Shown in pieces: positions 1 to 8,597 of a DNA stretch of 64,000 nucleotides. This DNA comes from Nocardiopsis sp. YSL2. GTDB taxonomy: Bacteria > Actinomycetota > Actinomycetes > Streptosporangiales > Streptosporangiaceae. The first letter of the stretch is position 1; each line of letters begins with the position of its first letter. The stretch covers positions 2,108,001 to 2,172,000 of the forward strand of contig NZ_JAMOAO010000001.1 of the NCBI RefSeq assembly GCF_030555055.1, read 5' to 3'. Under the pieces are notes generated by a model. The model saw only the letters and a program-made list of their open reading frames with translations. It ran no database searches and was not told where the DNA came from. Made by a program: the position numbers and the translations under genes.

Positions 1-376
1 CGTCCGCCTGCCGGCAGGCGGCCACCAGGTCGGCGCCGCGGCAGCCGAAGAACGGGTCGCCCGAGTACAGGCGCACCACCCGGCGGCCCTCACGGGCCTG
101 GGTGACGGCCAGAGCGTTGATGTCGCCGCCGCATTCGGCGGCCTCGATCACGGACACGTCCTCGGAGCAGTGCGCCAGGAGCTCGGTACGGAAGGCGGCC
201 AGCTCCTCGGCCGCGGGCTCGCGGAGGGTGATGACCACGTCGGCGCGGCGCAGCAGTTCGGCACCGCGCAACGTCAGCAGGTCGGCGCCGCCGGGTCCGG
301 TGCCGACCAGGGCGACGTGCCCGGGGCGCGGGGCGGGGCGCGACTCCTCCGGACGGGGGATGGCGTTGGCGTTCAC
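1..376 (-). CDS. Uroporphyrinogen-III C-methyltransferase (partial, C-terminus beyond window)
   Basis: The N-terminal 125 residues of a SAM-dependent uroporphyrinogen-III methyltransferase are visible; the gene runs off the left edge. It uses SAM to methylate uroporphyrinogen III to precorrin-2 for siroheme/cobalamin. The family glycine-rich N-terminal motif (VGTGPGGADLLTLRGAELL) and the later RLYSGDPFFGCRG motif, equivalent to GDPxxFGRG, are readable. The GTG start at 376 has a GAGGAG ribosome site seven bases upstream. In actinobacteria this gene is usually fused to uroporphyrinogen-III synthase (HemD); that half would lie outside the window. It is the fourth gene of the rex-hemA-hemC operon, 100 bases after hemC. 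Confidence 0.85.
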   Translation of the reverse strand, partial: MNANAIPRPEESRPAPRPGHVALVGTGPGGADLLTLRGAELLRRADVVITLREPAAEELAAFRTELLAHCSEDVSVIEAAECGGDINALAVTQAREGRRVVRLYSGDPFFGCRGADLVAACRQAD

Positions 377-476
377 GTACTGGCTCCTCGGGTGTGGGTC
401 GCCTGTGCCCCGGTGCGCGGGACCGGGGCGGTGACGGCTGGGCGGCGGCCACGTCGGCGCCCCGCCCGTGTGGTTC

Positions 477-1448
477 CTAGGGTGTGTCCCTTTCCGCGAA
501 GGCCGCGGCGACGATGCGGTCGGCGCCCTCGCCGATCATCTCGCGGGCCAGGTCCCGGCCGAGCGCGACGGCCGCGTCCAGGTCGTGGGCGGAGGCGAGC
601 TCGGTCGTGCGGTCGCCCCGGACGGCGGCGGTGCCGTCGGTGGCGACCACGGCGGCGCGCAGGCGCAGCCGGCCCTCGGTGTACTCGGCGAAGGCGCCGA
701 CGGGGGCGGCGCAGCCGCCCTCCAGCACGGACAGCACGGTGCGCTCGGCGACGACGGCCACGCGGGTGGGCGCGTGGTCGACGGCGGCCAGGTAGCCCAG
801 GTCGTCCTCGCTGCGCTTGACCGTGCACTCCACGGCCAGGGCGCCCTGGCCCGGCGCAGGCAGCATGCGGTCGGCGTCGAACACGTCGGTGACGGCGTCC
901 CTGCGGCCCACCCGGCCGAGTCCGGCGTAGGCGAGGACGACGGCGTCCAGCTCACCGGAGGCCACCTTGCCCAGGCGCGTCTCGGCGTTGCCGCGGATGG
1001 GCACGTAGACCAGGTCCGGGCGCAGGGCGGCGAGCTGGGCGACGCGGCGCGGGGAGCCGGTGCCGATCCTGGCTCCGGCGGGCAGCCGCTCGAACGTGAG
1101 GCCGTCGCGGGCGCACAGGGCGTCGCGGGGGTCGTCGCGTTCGGGGATGGCGGCCAGGACGAGGCCGTCGGCGGGGACGGTCGGCAGGTCCTTGAGGGAG
1201 TGGACGGCGAAGTCGATCGTGCCCGCCACGAGCTCGTCGCGCAGGGCGTTGACGAACACGCCCGTGCCGCCGAGCTGGGTCAGGTGCGCCTTGGTGACGT
1301 CGCCGAAGCTCGTGATGAGCTCCAGCTCGATCGGGTGCCCGGTGCGCTCGGTGATCGCGTCGGCGACCATCCGGGACTGGGTGGTGGCCATGGTGCTGCG
1401 GCGGGTGCCGAGCCTGGCCGGGGTGCCGCCGGCGGGATTCGCGGTCAT
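477..1448 (-). CDS. hemC: Porphobilinogen deaminase (hydroxymethylbilane synthase)
   Basis: Polymerises four porphobilinogen molecules into hydroxymethylbilane in the cytoplasmic haem/corrin pathway. The 323-residue protein is normal length. Diagnostic motifs are HSLKDLPT with the catalytic Asp at about 87, GSPRR at 131-135, RGNAETRLGK at 152-161, and Cys246 in EGGCAAPVG, the attachment point of the dipyrromethane cofactor. The start overlaps the hemA stop by four bases (ATGA), so the two are translationally coupled. The common RGNVDTRL motif reads RGNAETRL here, a conservative change. Confidence 0.95.
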   Translation of the reverse strand: MTANPAGGTPARLGTRRSTMATTQSRMVADAITERTGHPIELELITSFGDVTKAHLTQLGGTGVFVNALRDELVAGTIDFAVHSLKDLPTVPADGLVLAAIPERDDPRDALCARDGLTFERLPAGARIGTGSPRRVAQLAALRPDLVYVPIRGNAETRLGKVASGELDAVVLAYAGLGRVGRRDAVTDVFDADRMLPAPGQGALAVECTVKRSEDDLGYLAAVDHAPTRVAVVAERTVLSVLEGGCAAPVGAFAEYTEGRLRLRAAVVATDGTAAVRGDRTTELASAHDLDAAVALGRDLAREMIGEGADRIVAAAFAERDTP

Positions 1449-2983
1449 ACCTGCTCCTGTGCGGCCTCGGCCGCGGTGGTGGGACGCGCGGACGGGGACA
1501 GGGCCTCGGGCGTCTTGGGGTCGAGGTCGAAGAGTTCGCGCAGCGCGGCCTCGTAGGACTCGCCGTCGGGTGCGGCGGCCAGCTCCTTGACCCGCACCGT
1601 CGGCCGGTGCAGGAGCTTGTCCGCGACGCGGCGCATGGCCCGGGTGATCTCCTCACGGGCGCGGTCGTCGAGGTCGGCGGGCAGACGCCCGTGCAGCCGG
1701 GACAGCTCGGCCTCGACGACGCCCTTGGCCTGGGCGCGCAGGGCGACGACGGTGGGGGTGACCTCGTTGGCGCGGCGGACCGTGCGGAACTCGGTGACCT
1801 CCTCGTCGACGATCTCGCGGACGACGGTGAGGGCGCCGGAGCGTCCGGCCTCGCGGTCGCGTGCGGCGGCCGTGGCCTGGCGCAGGGCCTCGATGTCGAC
1901 CAGGTCCACGTGCGGGAGGTCGCGCACGGCGGTGTCGATGTCGTGGGGCAGGGCCAGGTCGAGGAAGACCAGGGGGGTGGTGCGGGCGGGGCTGGCGGCG
2001 GCCACGTCGTCGGCGGTCAGGACGAGGCCCTGGGCTCCGGTGCAGGAGATGACGAGGTCGACCTCGGGCAGGACACGGGCCGCGTCGGAGAAGGCGACGG
2101 CGCGGGATCCGACCGTGTCGTAGGCCTCGGTCAGGCACTCGGCCAGGCGGGCGGCGCGCTCCATGGTGCGGTTGGCGACGATGACCGTCCGTGCGCCCTG
2201 GCGGGCCACGGTGTTCGCGGACAGGGCGCTCATCGAGCCGGCGCCCAGGACGAGGACGCGCAGTCCGGCGAGCGGTCCGGCGGCGGCCTTGCCGGGGCCG
2301 TCGGGAGCACCGGGGCCGTCGGCGGCGGCCGGGGCCTGTGGCGCCGTGCCCTCGGCGCCGGACATGGGGCAGGCCGCGGGCGGGACGGCTCCGGCCACGG
2401 GGGTGGTCTGGCCGACCGTGGGCGCCGGCCCGGCGTCGGTCGGCCGCGGCCGCAGGTGGGCGAGGGCGTGTTCCAGGCCGAAGCTGACCATGTCGGCGCC
2501 GGCGTGGTCCAGGTGGGTCTCGGTGTGGGCGCGCTTGCCGACCCGCAGGGCGCGCTGGCCCAGGTCGTTGAGGACGCGGCCGACCGTTCCGGTCGCCTGG
2601 CCGAGTTTGAGGGCGTCGCGGACCTGGCCCAGGATCTGGCCCTCGCCGACGACCATCGAGTCGAGGCCGCAGGTGACGGAGAACAGGTGCTGGACCGCGC
2701 GGTCCTCGTAGTGCACGTAGAGGTGGTCGGCCAGCTCGCCGAGGGTGACGCCGGTGTGCCACGACAGGAGTTCGGAGATGGCCGCGACGCCTCCGTGGAA
2801 GGCGGAGACGTCGGCGTAGACCTCGGTCCGGTTGCACGTGGAGACGACCATCGCCTCGTTGACGGACTCGGACGCGACCATCTCGCCGACCGCCCTGGTC
2901 CGGGTCTCACCGTTCAGAGCGACGCGCTCGAGCAGCGCCACCGGCGAACTCCGGTGGCTCAACCCCACGGCCAGGACACTCAT
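1445..2983 (-). CDS. hemA: Glutamyl-tRNA reductase
   Basis: Reduces glutamyl-tRNA(Glu) to glutamate-1-semialdehyde with NADPH, the first committed step of C5 tetrapyrrole synthesis. I chose ATG 2983 (MSVLAVGLSHRSSP) because an AGGAG site sits six bases upstream; an in-frame ATG lies two codons earlier. The catalytic Cys50 is in STCNRTEVYA, GEGQILGQ is at 113-120, and the NADPH Rossmann motif is GAGSM at 247-251. A low-complexity Ala/Pro/Gly insert at about 178-238 separates the catalytic and NADPH domains and makes the protein (512 aa) longer than the usual 420-460. Actinobacterial HemA proteins often carry such inserts. Second gene of the rex operon. Confidence 0.95.
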   Translation of the reverse strand: MSVLAVGLSHRSSPVALLERVALNGETRTRAVGEMVASESVNEAMVVSTCNRTEVYADVSAFHGGVAAISELLSWHTGVTLGELADHLYVHYEDRAVQHLFSVTCGLDSMVVGEGQILGQVRDALKLGQATGTVGRVLNDLGQRALRVGKRAHTETHLDHAGADMVSFGLEHALAHLRPRPTDAGPAPTVGQTTPVAGAVPPAACPMSGAEGTAPQAPAAADGPGAPDGPGKAAAGPLAGLRVLVLGAGSMSALSANTVARQGARTVIVANRTMERAARLAECLTEAYDTVGSRAVAFSDAARVLPEVDLVISCTGAQGLVLTADDVAAASPARTTPLVFLDLALPHDIDTAVRDLPHVDLVDIEALRQATAAARDREAGRSGALTVVREIVDEEVTEFRTVRRANEVTPTVVALRAQAKGVVEAELSRLHGRLPADLDDRAREEITRAMRRVADKLLHRPTVRVKELAAAPDGESYEAALRELFDLDPKTPEALSPSARPTTAAEAAQEQV

Positions 2984-3131
2984 CCGCATTCTCCTACGCA
3001 GGCACCACAGCGCCCCCATGACGCTGCGTCTCTATGCTCGGGCACGGTCTCCGTCACGGCGGGGCGGCCCCCGCTTGCTCCGGCTCGCGCACGTCGCGCC
3101 GCCCGGGCCCCGTCGCCTGGGTGCGTCGTTC

Positions 3132-3830
3132 TCACGTCAGTTCCAGCCCCGCCCGGTCCATACTCCGGCCGCTACCGCCGTCGGCCCTGCGCTGGGCGTG
3201 GAAGGCGAGGATCTGGAGTTCGATGGACAAGTCGACCTTACGCACATCGACTCCGTCCGGCACATTCAGCACGACCGGTGCGAAGTTGAGGATGCTGGTC
3301 ACCCCGGCCTCGACGAAGCGGCTCGCCACGCCCTGCGCGGAGGTGGCCGGTGTGGCGATGACCCCGATCGACACGCCCTTCGACCTGACAACGTCCTCCA
3401 GGTTGTCAATATGCCTGACGTCGAGCGACGCCACGGTCTTCCCGACCACGGCGGGGTCGGCGTCCAGCAGGCCCGCGATACGGAACCCGCGCGTGCCGAA
3501 CCCCCCGTAGTTGGCCAGAGCGCGGCCCAGGTTGCCGATCCCGACGATGGCGACCGACCAGTCCTGGGTGAGACCAAGCTCACGTGAGATCTGGTACACG
3601 AGGTACTCGACTTCGTAGCCGACCCCCCGCGTGCCGTAGGAGCCGAGGTGGGAGAGGTCCTTACGGAGCTTGGCGGAGTTCACACCGGCGATCGAGGCGA
3701 GGTCCTCCGAGGAGACCGTGAGCGTGCCACGGTCCTGGAGCGCCTGCAGGGCGCGCAGGTAGACGGGGAGCCGGGCGACGGTGGCCTCGGGAATTCCCCT
3801 CTCCCGGGGCCGGGGTGGGCGGCGTGTCAC
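3132..3830 (-). CDS. rex: Redox-sensing transcriptional repressor Rex
   Basis: NADH/NAD+-sensing repressor. A winged-helix DNA-binding domain (residues 1-85, with AGVNSAKLRKDLSHLGSYG) precedes an NAD-binding Rossmann domain (VGIGNLGRAL at 96-105). The C-terminal DVRKVDLSIELQILAFH helix serves the domain-swapped dimer. I favour the GTG at 3830 (232 aa), preceded by AGGAG, over an upstream ATG at 3887, because it gives the family N-terminus just before RGIPEATVARLP. The gene heads the operon with hemA and hemC, as in Streptomyces, and its own promoter carries a Rex operator, so it is likely autoregulated. Confidence 0.95.
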   Translation of the reverse strand: MTRRPPRPRERGIPEATVARLPVYLRALQALQDRGTLTVSSEDLASIAGVNSAKLRKDLSHLGSYGTRGVGYEVEYLVYQISRELGLTQDWSVAIVGIGNLGRALANYGGFGTRGFRIAGLLDADPAVVGKTVASLDVRHIDNLEDVVRSKGVSIGVIATPATSAQGVASRFVEAGVTSILNFAPVVLNVPDGVDVRKVDLSIELQILAFHAQRRADGGSGRSMDRAGLELT

Positions 3831-3925
3831 AGGCGGGCGCTCCTGGGGGAGGTCGGTTCGAACGGGGCCGGTACATGCGCGGCGCACCGTGAGGGCCGGT
3901 GACGCCGCGCCTCCCGGTCGCTCAT

Positions 3926-3954
3926 AGATTACGTGCTTGTGAAAGCGCGCACAA
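3926..3954 (-). promoter_or_regulatory. rex-hemACD promoter with Rex operator (ROP)
   Basis: TTGTGAAAGCGCGCACAA at 3937-3954 fits the Rex operator layout TTGTG-N8-CACAA exactly. On the minus strand it overlaps a promoter: TTGTGC as -35 (3949-3954), a 17-base spacer and TAATCT as -10 (3926-3931). Bound Rex would therefore block RNA polymerase. The leader to the rex GTG is about 90 bases. The operator and hexamers are seen directly; regulation is inferred from Streptomyces Rex. Confidence 0.85.
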
Positions 3955-4126
3955 AGTGGGGTCGTGTGTGACGTGGGAACCAGAATTTCTCATCAATGGC
4001 ATCCGAAGCCACAATCCGGAAACACGACTTCACATCTCCCGATGAGGGACAGAACGCACATCCGTGTCGCGGATTCTCCGCGCGCGTTCACCCGGGGGCC
4101 GCGTCCGCCGCGCACGCACGACGGGC

Positions 4127-4393
4127 TCACGCCTCCAGAGCCGCGCGCAACCGCGCCTCGCCGACCCGCCAGAAGTCGTGCTGCCGACCGTCGACGAAGG
4201 TCACGGGGATCTTGTCCCAGTACTCCTCCCGGTCGGCCGCGCCCACCCCGTTCAGGTCGACCTCGGCCCTGCTGACCCCGAGCTGGTCCGTCACCCGCTC
4301 CACCACGGTCCACGCGTCCTCGCACAAGTGGCAGCCGGGCTTGCCCAGCATCACCACGCGCGCCCGCCCCGCCCACTCGGGGGTTTCACTCAT
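4127..4393 (-). CDS. Glutaredoxin-like thiol protein
   Basis: Small (88 aa) thioredoxin-fold protein of the glutaredoxin/DUF836 type. The redox motif is CHLC (GKPGCHLCED, residues about 18-27), followed by the cis-Pro region IPVTFVDGR. It probably acts as a cytoplasmic dithiol oxidoreductase, but the substrate cannot be told from sequence. It lies 34 bases after the MoaD-like gene and upstream of rex on the same strand; placement beside a redox regulator is suggestive only. It begins at an ATG preceded by a GGAGG-type site. Confidence 0.8.
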   Translation of the reverse strand: MSETPEWAGRARVVMLGKPGCHLCEDAWTVVERVTDQLGVSRAEVDLNGVGAADREEYWDKIPVTFVDGRQHDFWRVGEARLRAALEA

Positions 4394-4427
4394 GTTTCCT
4401 CCCGGTTCCCATCACTTGTCGGAACCC

Positions 4428-4685
4428 TCACCCGCCGGCGAACGGCGGTAGGACCTCGATCACAGTCCCACCGGTCACCGCGACCTCGCCGTGCGGCCTC
4501 CTGCCGACCGGGCGCTCGTCCACCAGAAGCGACGAAGCCCTGAGTACCCGCAGGAACCGGTCGTCGGGATGGAGCAGACACGCGGCGTCGAGCGCCGCTC
4601 CGAGGGTGTCGGCATCGACCAGGTCCTCGGCGGTTCCCGCCGCTTCCTTGGCCGCTGCCCAGTACCTGATAGTGCACTTCGCCAT
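4428..4685 (-). CDS. MoaD/ThiS-family ubiquitin-like sulfur carrier protein
   Basis: 85-residue beta-grasp protein ending in VLPPFAGG, the C-terminal di-glycine tail that is adenylated and thiocarboxylated in MoaD, ThiS and relatives. The start IRYWAAAKEAAG is typical of the MoaD side. No moaE or adenylating enzyme is adjacent, so the recipient pathway (molybdopterin, thiamine, cysteine or another) is open. A GATAAT -10-like element (4693-4698, minus strand) lies seven bases before the ATG, which suggests a leaderless transcript. It is divergent from glnR. Confidence 0.85.
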   Translation of the reverse strand: MAKCTIRYWAAAKEAAGTAEDLVDADTLGAALDAACLLHPDDRFLRVLRASSLLVDERPVGRRPHGEVAVTGGTVIEVLPPFAGG

Positions 4686-4794
4686 CTATTGATTATCCTT
4701 GGTGTTGCTCGGAGGCGACGTATTAAACAAATCTTCACCGGGGGCAAAGGCGCCTTCGATCGTCCGCACAGCGCGGGATGACGAGAAGAGACGC

Positions 4795-5562
4795 ATGAGC
4801 CATCTGCTGCTACTGACGAACTCGAACGAACCGTCTGACCACGTACTACCTGCCCTGGGACTCCTCCTGCACTCCGTGCGGGTGGCCCCCGCGGAGGCGG
4901 GAGCACTCCTGGCGTCCGGTGCGACCGGGAACTCCAACGCGCCCGTCGACGCCATTCTGGTCGATGCGCGGACCGACCTGGCAACCGCCCGAAACTTCTG
5001 CCGCCTGCTGGACACCACGGGACTGGACTGCCCGCTGCTGGTCGTCCTGACCGAGGGCGGTGTCGCCGCCCTCACGCCCGACTGGCAGGTCGACGACTTC
5101 ATCCTGGCCACCGCCGGACCCGCGGAGGTCGAGGCGCGGCTGCGCCTGGCCGTCGGTTCGGCCGAGGCCGGGACCGACGACCCCGACGAGATCCGCCGGG
5201 GCGACCTCGTCATCGACGAGGCCACCTACATCGCCCGCCTGCGCGGCCGGATCCTGGACCTGACCTTCAAGGAGTTCGAACTGCTCAAGTTCCTGGCCCA
5301 GCACCCGGGCCGGGTGTTCACCCGTGCCCAGCTGCTCCAGGAGGTGTGGGGCTACGACTACTTCGGCGGCACCCGCACCATCGACGTCCACGTGCGGCGT
5401 CTGCGCGCCAAGCTCGGCTCGGAGTACGAGTCGCTGATCGGCACCGTGCGCAACGTCGGCTACCGGTTCGTCCCCGACCCGGTCGCCAAGGCGCCGCAGT
5501 CCTCGCCGGAGGCCGCCGAGCAGCTTCCGGCCGCCCGGGCCTCGGAGCCCAGCACGCAGTAG
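4795..5562 (+). CDS. glnR: Nitrogen-response regulator GlnR (OmpR-type)
   Basis: 255-residue OmpR-family orphan regulator. The atypical receiver domain (1-120) begins MSHLLLLTN and has Asp57 (ILVDART) but lacks the full acidic pocket, as in known GlnR proteins, which act without phosphorylation. The winged-helix domain (about 135-235) contains [19 protein letters not shown] and [12 protein letters not shown], nearly identical to Streptomyces GlnR as I recall it. GlnR controls glnA, amtB and nitrate/nitrite genes. The start at 4795 is chosen by homology; upstream in-frame codons have no family similarity. The nearby mshD and pst genes match Streptomyces gene order. No sensor kinase is adjacent. 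Confidence 0.92.
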   Translation: MSHLLLLTNSNEPSDHVLPALGLLLHSVRVAPAEAGALLASGATGNSNAPVDAILVDARTDLATARNFCRLLDTTGLDCPLLVVLTEGGVAALTPDWQVDDFILATAGPAEVEARLRLAVGSAEAGTDDPDEIRRGDLVIDEATYIARLRGRILDLTFKEFELLKFLAQHPGRVFTRAQLLQEVWGYDYFGGTRTIDVHVRRLRAKLGSEYESLIGTVRNVGYRFVPDPVAKAPQSSPEAAEQLPAARASEPSTQ

Positions 5563-5929
5563 GAGAGCGGTGCCGTGGCACGCTCCTCCGCCGCGACACA
5601 CGCCATGAGCACCGGGGCGCCGCGCACTCGCGCGAGGCGCCCCGGACTCGTTTCTTTGGCTCTCTCCGGCTCCGTCCACTCTTCGCGCAGTCCCACCGGC
5701 GGGTCACGGAGCCCCCGGCGGGCCCGGCCCCGGGCGCCGACGGCGGAGGTCACGCCTGTGTCCCTCCTTGGTGACGACCTCGAACCGCACCCTGTGCAGG
5801 GGTCGTGTAACCGAGCGAGAACGCCTAGGATCTGTGGCGCACCCGCACGCAGGGACATCTGGCGCGGCGAACGTCCCACGGGCGGGTGAGGCAAGTCAGG
5901 CGCATCGCCCCAAGGAGGGAGCCGCCCCG
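5563..5929 (+). other. Intergenic leader, glnR to Pro/Ser-rich protein
   Basis: 367 bases without a supported gene. The right end has a strong AAGGAGGGA ribosome site at about 5911-5919 for the gene at 5930. A TAGGAT hexamer at 5826-5831 could be its -10, but I see no convincing -35 element. No clear terminator or repeat is visible. Confidence 0.5.
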
Positions 5930-7072
5930 ATGCCCACCACCGCCGCGAGCGGGCAGACACCCCGCAGACGCCGCTTCGTCATCCCCCTCTGCGCGGTCTT
6001 CGTCGGCTCCGGACTCGTCGCCCTGACAGCTCCGGCCTACGCCGATCCGAGCCCCTCGCCCTCGCCCTCCCCCTCACCGTCGTCCTCCGCCGATCCGAGC
6101 CCGTCACCCTCACCCTCACCCTCGCCCAGCCCTTCCGCTCCCACGCCGTCGGCCGTGATCGCGTTCGAGCGCTCCTCCGACCGGGTCCGGCTCGGCTCGT
6201 CGGCGGAGCCCAACGCGGTCACCGCCACCAACACCGGCGACGCAGCGATCTGCCTGGTGAACCTGACCGTCGAGATCCCGGAATTCACCGCCGAGGAGTT
6301 CTCGGCGCAGCTCCTCGAACCCGGGCAGCGGGCGGGCGCCGGGCAGGTCACGGGCTCGCCGCGACGGGACACCGACGTCGTGGCCACGCTGGCCTACGCC
6401 CTCGCCGATCCCGAGACCGGCTGCTCCGCGATCGACTCCGAGGCCGTCGTGAGGACGTCCACGGGCACGTGGTCGGTCACGGTCCACCACACCCAACCGC
6501 CCCTGACCCCCACGCCGACCCCCACACCGACGCCCTCACCCACGCCCGACCCGCCGATCGGGAGCGAGCGCCCCTCGCCCACGGAGCGGCCGACGGAACG
6601 GCCGACGAACGCCCCCGAGACCTCGTCGCCTCCCGCGTCGACGCCCCCCTCGTCCAACACGCCGAGCAGCCCGAGCTCGTCGAACGGTTCCGGCGGATCG
6701 GGTTCCGGCGGTTCCGGCTCGGGCTCGGGGTCCGGCTCGGGCTCCGCGCCGACCTCCGGGTCCGACGTGGACGACGTCCCGACCAGCGACACCAGGATCC
6801 CGACGCTGCCGCGGGACGAGGCCGACCTCCCCGACGTCTCCGAAGGCTCGGATGACCTCGCGGAGCTGCCGGTGGTGACGCCGTCCGGCGACGACGACGC
6901 GGGCAACGGCGGCACCGAGGTCGCCGCCGACACCAGCGACCTGGGCCCCAACTGGGCGCCGGCCGTGCTGCTGGCCGCGCTCCTGCTGGCCCTGCTGCTG
7001 GCCACGCCGCTCGCCCCGGCCCGCAGGGTCCGGGTCGGTTCCGGCTACCAGGGCAAGCGCCGCAAGGGCTGA
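5930..7072 (+). CDS. Secreted Pro/Ser-rich protein with C-terminal membrane anchor
   Basis: 380 residues, not a recognised family. Layout: a basic N-terminus and signal peptide (FVIPLCAVFVGSGLVALTAPAYA, cleavage after about 35); a PSPSPS linker; a folded beta-rich domain around 70-180; a second Thr/Pro/Ser linker with a GSGSGSG run; then a hydrophobic segment (APAVLLAALLLALLLATPLA) and a basic KRRKG tail. This predicts an extracytoplasmic domain tethered to the membrane on a wall-spanning stalk. No LPXTG motif is present. The ATG at 5930 follows AAGGAGGGA. Function unknown. Confidence 0.75.
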   Translation: MPTTAASGQTPRRRRFVIPLCAVFVGSGLVALTAPAYADPSPSPSPSPSPSSSADPSPSPSPSPSPSPSAPTPSAVIAFERSSDRVRLGSSAEPNAVTATNTGDAAICLVNLTVEIPEFTAEEFSAQLLEPGQRAGAGQVTGSPRRDTDVVATLAYALADPETGCSAIDSEAVVRTSTGTWSVTVHHTQPPLTPTPTPTPTPSPTPDPPIGSERPSPTERPTERPTNAPETSSPPASTPPSSNTPSSPSSSNGSGGSGSGGSGSGSGSGSGSAPTSGSDVDDVPTSDTRIPTLPRDEADLPDVSEGSDDLAELPVVTPSGDDDAGNGGTEVAADTSDLGPNWAPAVLLAALLLALLLATPLAPARRVRVGSGYQGKRRKG

Positions 7073-7204
7073 CCGGCCGCGGCACAGCCTTCCGGTCCCC
7101 CGTCCGCGCCGCGGGCGGGGGACCGCCGTGCGCGGGGGCGCCCGCCAGTGGCACCCGGCCCACGCACGGCACGGCCCACGCGGCCCGGACCACACGCGGC
7201 ACGG

Positions 7205-7238
7205 CACGGCACGACGCGGGGCACGGCACGACGCGGGG
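7205..7238 (+). repeat. 17-bp tandem duplication upstream of mshD
   Basis: Two perfect head-to-tail copies of CACGGCACGACGCGGGG (7205-7221 and 7222-7238) in the 211-base gap before mshD, inside a wider tract rich in GGCACGG. Probably slippage; no regulatory role is evident. Confidence 0.7.
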
Positions 7239-7283
7239 CCTGGCGCGTGTCACCGGACCCCGGGGGACGTAGGATCTCGCCCC

Positions 7284-8252
7284 ATGAGTACCCCGCTGGT
7301 CACCGACGACCTGGCCCGCGAGCCGGCCAACGACGTCCTGGCACTCGCCGAGGCCGCGCGACGCGCGGACGGCGTCGCCCCGCTGTCCGAGCACACCATC
7401 CTGCGCGTGCGCCACGGCGCCCCCTCCGGCAGCAGCCGCTTCCACGCGATCTCCGCCGGCGGCCGCGTCGTCGGCTTCGCGTTCGTCGAGCGCGTGGCAG
7501 GCGAGCCCGACTCCGGCGAGATCGTGGTCGACCCGGCCCACCGCGGCCGCGGCCACGGCAAGGCCCTGCTGCACTCCGTCCACGCCGACGCCGGCCCCCA
7601 CGGCGTGCGCGTGTGGGCGCACGGCCGGACCCCCCAGGCCGCGGCCGTGGCCGCCGCCGACGGCTGGCGCCCGGTCCGTGAACTCCACAAGATGCGCATG
7701 CCCCTGCGCGACGTCCCCGCCGACGCGCCGGGCGGGCCCTGGGCCGCTCCGGAGCTCCCCGAACCCGAGCTGCGCCCGGACGTGGCCGCCCGTGTGCGCG
7801 TGCGGCCGTTCGTGGTAGGCCAGGACGAGCAGGCGTGGCTGGACGCCAATGCCCGTGCCTTCGCCGACCACCCCGAGCAGGGCCAGCTGACCCTGGACGA
7901 CCTCCTCCAGCGCGAGGTGGAGGACTGGTTCGACCCGCACGGCTTCTTCCTCGCGGCCACCGCCGACGGCTCGGTCGCCGCGTTCCACTGGACCAAGGTC
8001 CACCAGGACGGCGCGGGGCTCTCCGACTCCGAGCCGGTCGGCGAGGTGTACGTGGTGGGCGTGGACCCCGCGTGGCAGGGCAGCGGGCTGGGCCGCGCGC
8101 TCACGCTGGCCGGCCTGCGCCACCTGCGGGACGCCGGGCTGCCCTGGGTGCACCTGTACGTCGACGGTGACAACGAGGCGGCGGTGCGCCTCTACGAGTC
8201 GCTCGGCTTCGGGATGTGGGACACCGACGTGATGTACGCACCCGGCGACTGA
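7284..8252 (+). CDS. mshD: Mycothiol synthase MshD
   Basis: Acetylates Cys-GlcN-Ins with acetyl-CoA, the last step of mycothiol synthesis (the actinobacterial glutathione substitute). It is 322 residues with two tandem GNAT domains, about 1-150 and 160-322. Acetyl-CoA loops are visible as HRGRGHGKAL and WQGSGLGRAL; the C-terminal half ends GDNEAAVRLYESLGF, typical of MshD. The ATG at 7284 has TAGGAT (7270-7275) eight bases upstream and no ribosome site, suggesting a leaderless message. It lies between glnR and pst genes, as in Streptomyces. Confidence 0.9.
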   Translation: MSTPLVTDDLAREPANDVLALAEAARRADGVAPLSEHTILRVRHGAPSGSSRFHAISAGGRVVGFAFVERVAGEPDSGEIVVDPAHRGRGHGKALLHSVHADAGPHGVRVWAHGRTPQAAAVAAADGWRPVRELHKMRMPLRDVPADAPGGPWAAPELPEPELRPDVAARVRVRPFVVGQDEQAWLDANARAFADHPEQGQLTLDDLLQREVEDWFDPHGFFLAATADGSVAAFHWTKVHQDGAGLSDSEPVGEVYVVGVDPAWQGSGLGRALTLAGLRHLRDAGLPWVHLYVDGDNEAAVRLYESLGFGMWDTDVMYAPGD

Positions 8253-8597
8253 GCGGGAAGGGGCCCCTCCGGTGACGTGCGGATCGTCACATTAACCGGA
8301 GCAACCACCGTCCGCCACGGTAGTGCGATTTCTCGTTCATCTTCCGTTCACCTTCCCTGGGACAACTGGTCACCTAACCCGCCTACCTTCACATTCGGTG
8401 CGGCACGGCCATGGCGCGCCGTGGCCGTGACACGTTGGACGCCCACCGGCCACATCCGCGTCACGGTGGCATCCGGCAGGCAGAATGCGCACCGGAGCCA
8501 GCCGGTCCCACCGGAATCATCACGCGCCGAGACTCGGCACGCGCGGACGAACCCGTTCGTACCGGGCGAACCGCCCCGAACCCGAACCGGAGCACCC
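8253..8597 (+). other. Intergenic leader of the pst operon
   Basis: 345 bases between mshD and pstC. It holds the PHO box and -10 (8335-8389) and then about 200 bases of untranslated leader. Read in all frames it shows no remnant of pstS, the binding-protein gene usually found at this spot. Confidence 0.7.
8335..8389 (+). promoter_or_regulatory. PHO box (PhoP-binding direct repeats) and -10 of pstCAB
   Basis: Four 11-base units run head to tail: GTTCATCTTCC (8335), GTTCACCTTCC (8346), a degenerate unit (8357) and GGTCACCTAAC (8368-8378). Three match the Streptomyces PhoP core G(G/T)TCAYYYR(G/C). TACCTT at 8384-8389 fits a -10 element five bases beyond, so the box occupies the -35 region, as at PhoP-activated promoters. 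This predicts induction under phosphate limitation. Confidence 0.85.

Noticed and set aside
468..3289. Long open frames on the plus strand opposite hemC and hemA
   Set aside because: High-GC antisense shadows: Gly/Val/Asp-rich or Arg-rich composition, no family motifs, while the minus strand carries clear enzymes.
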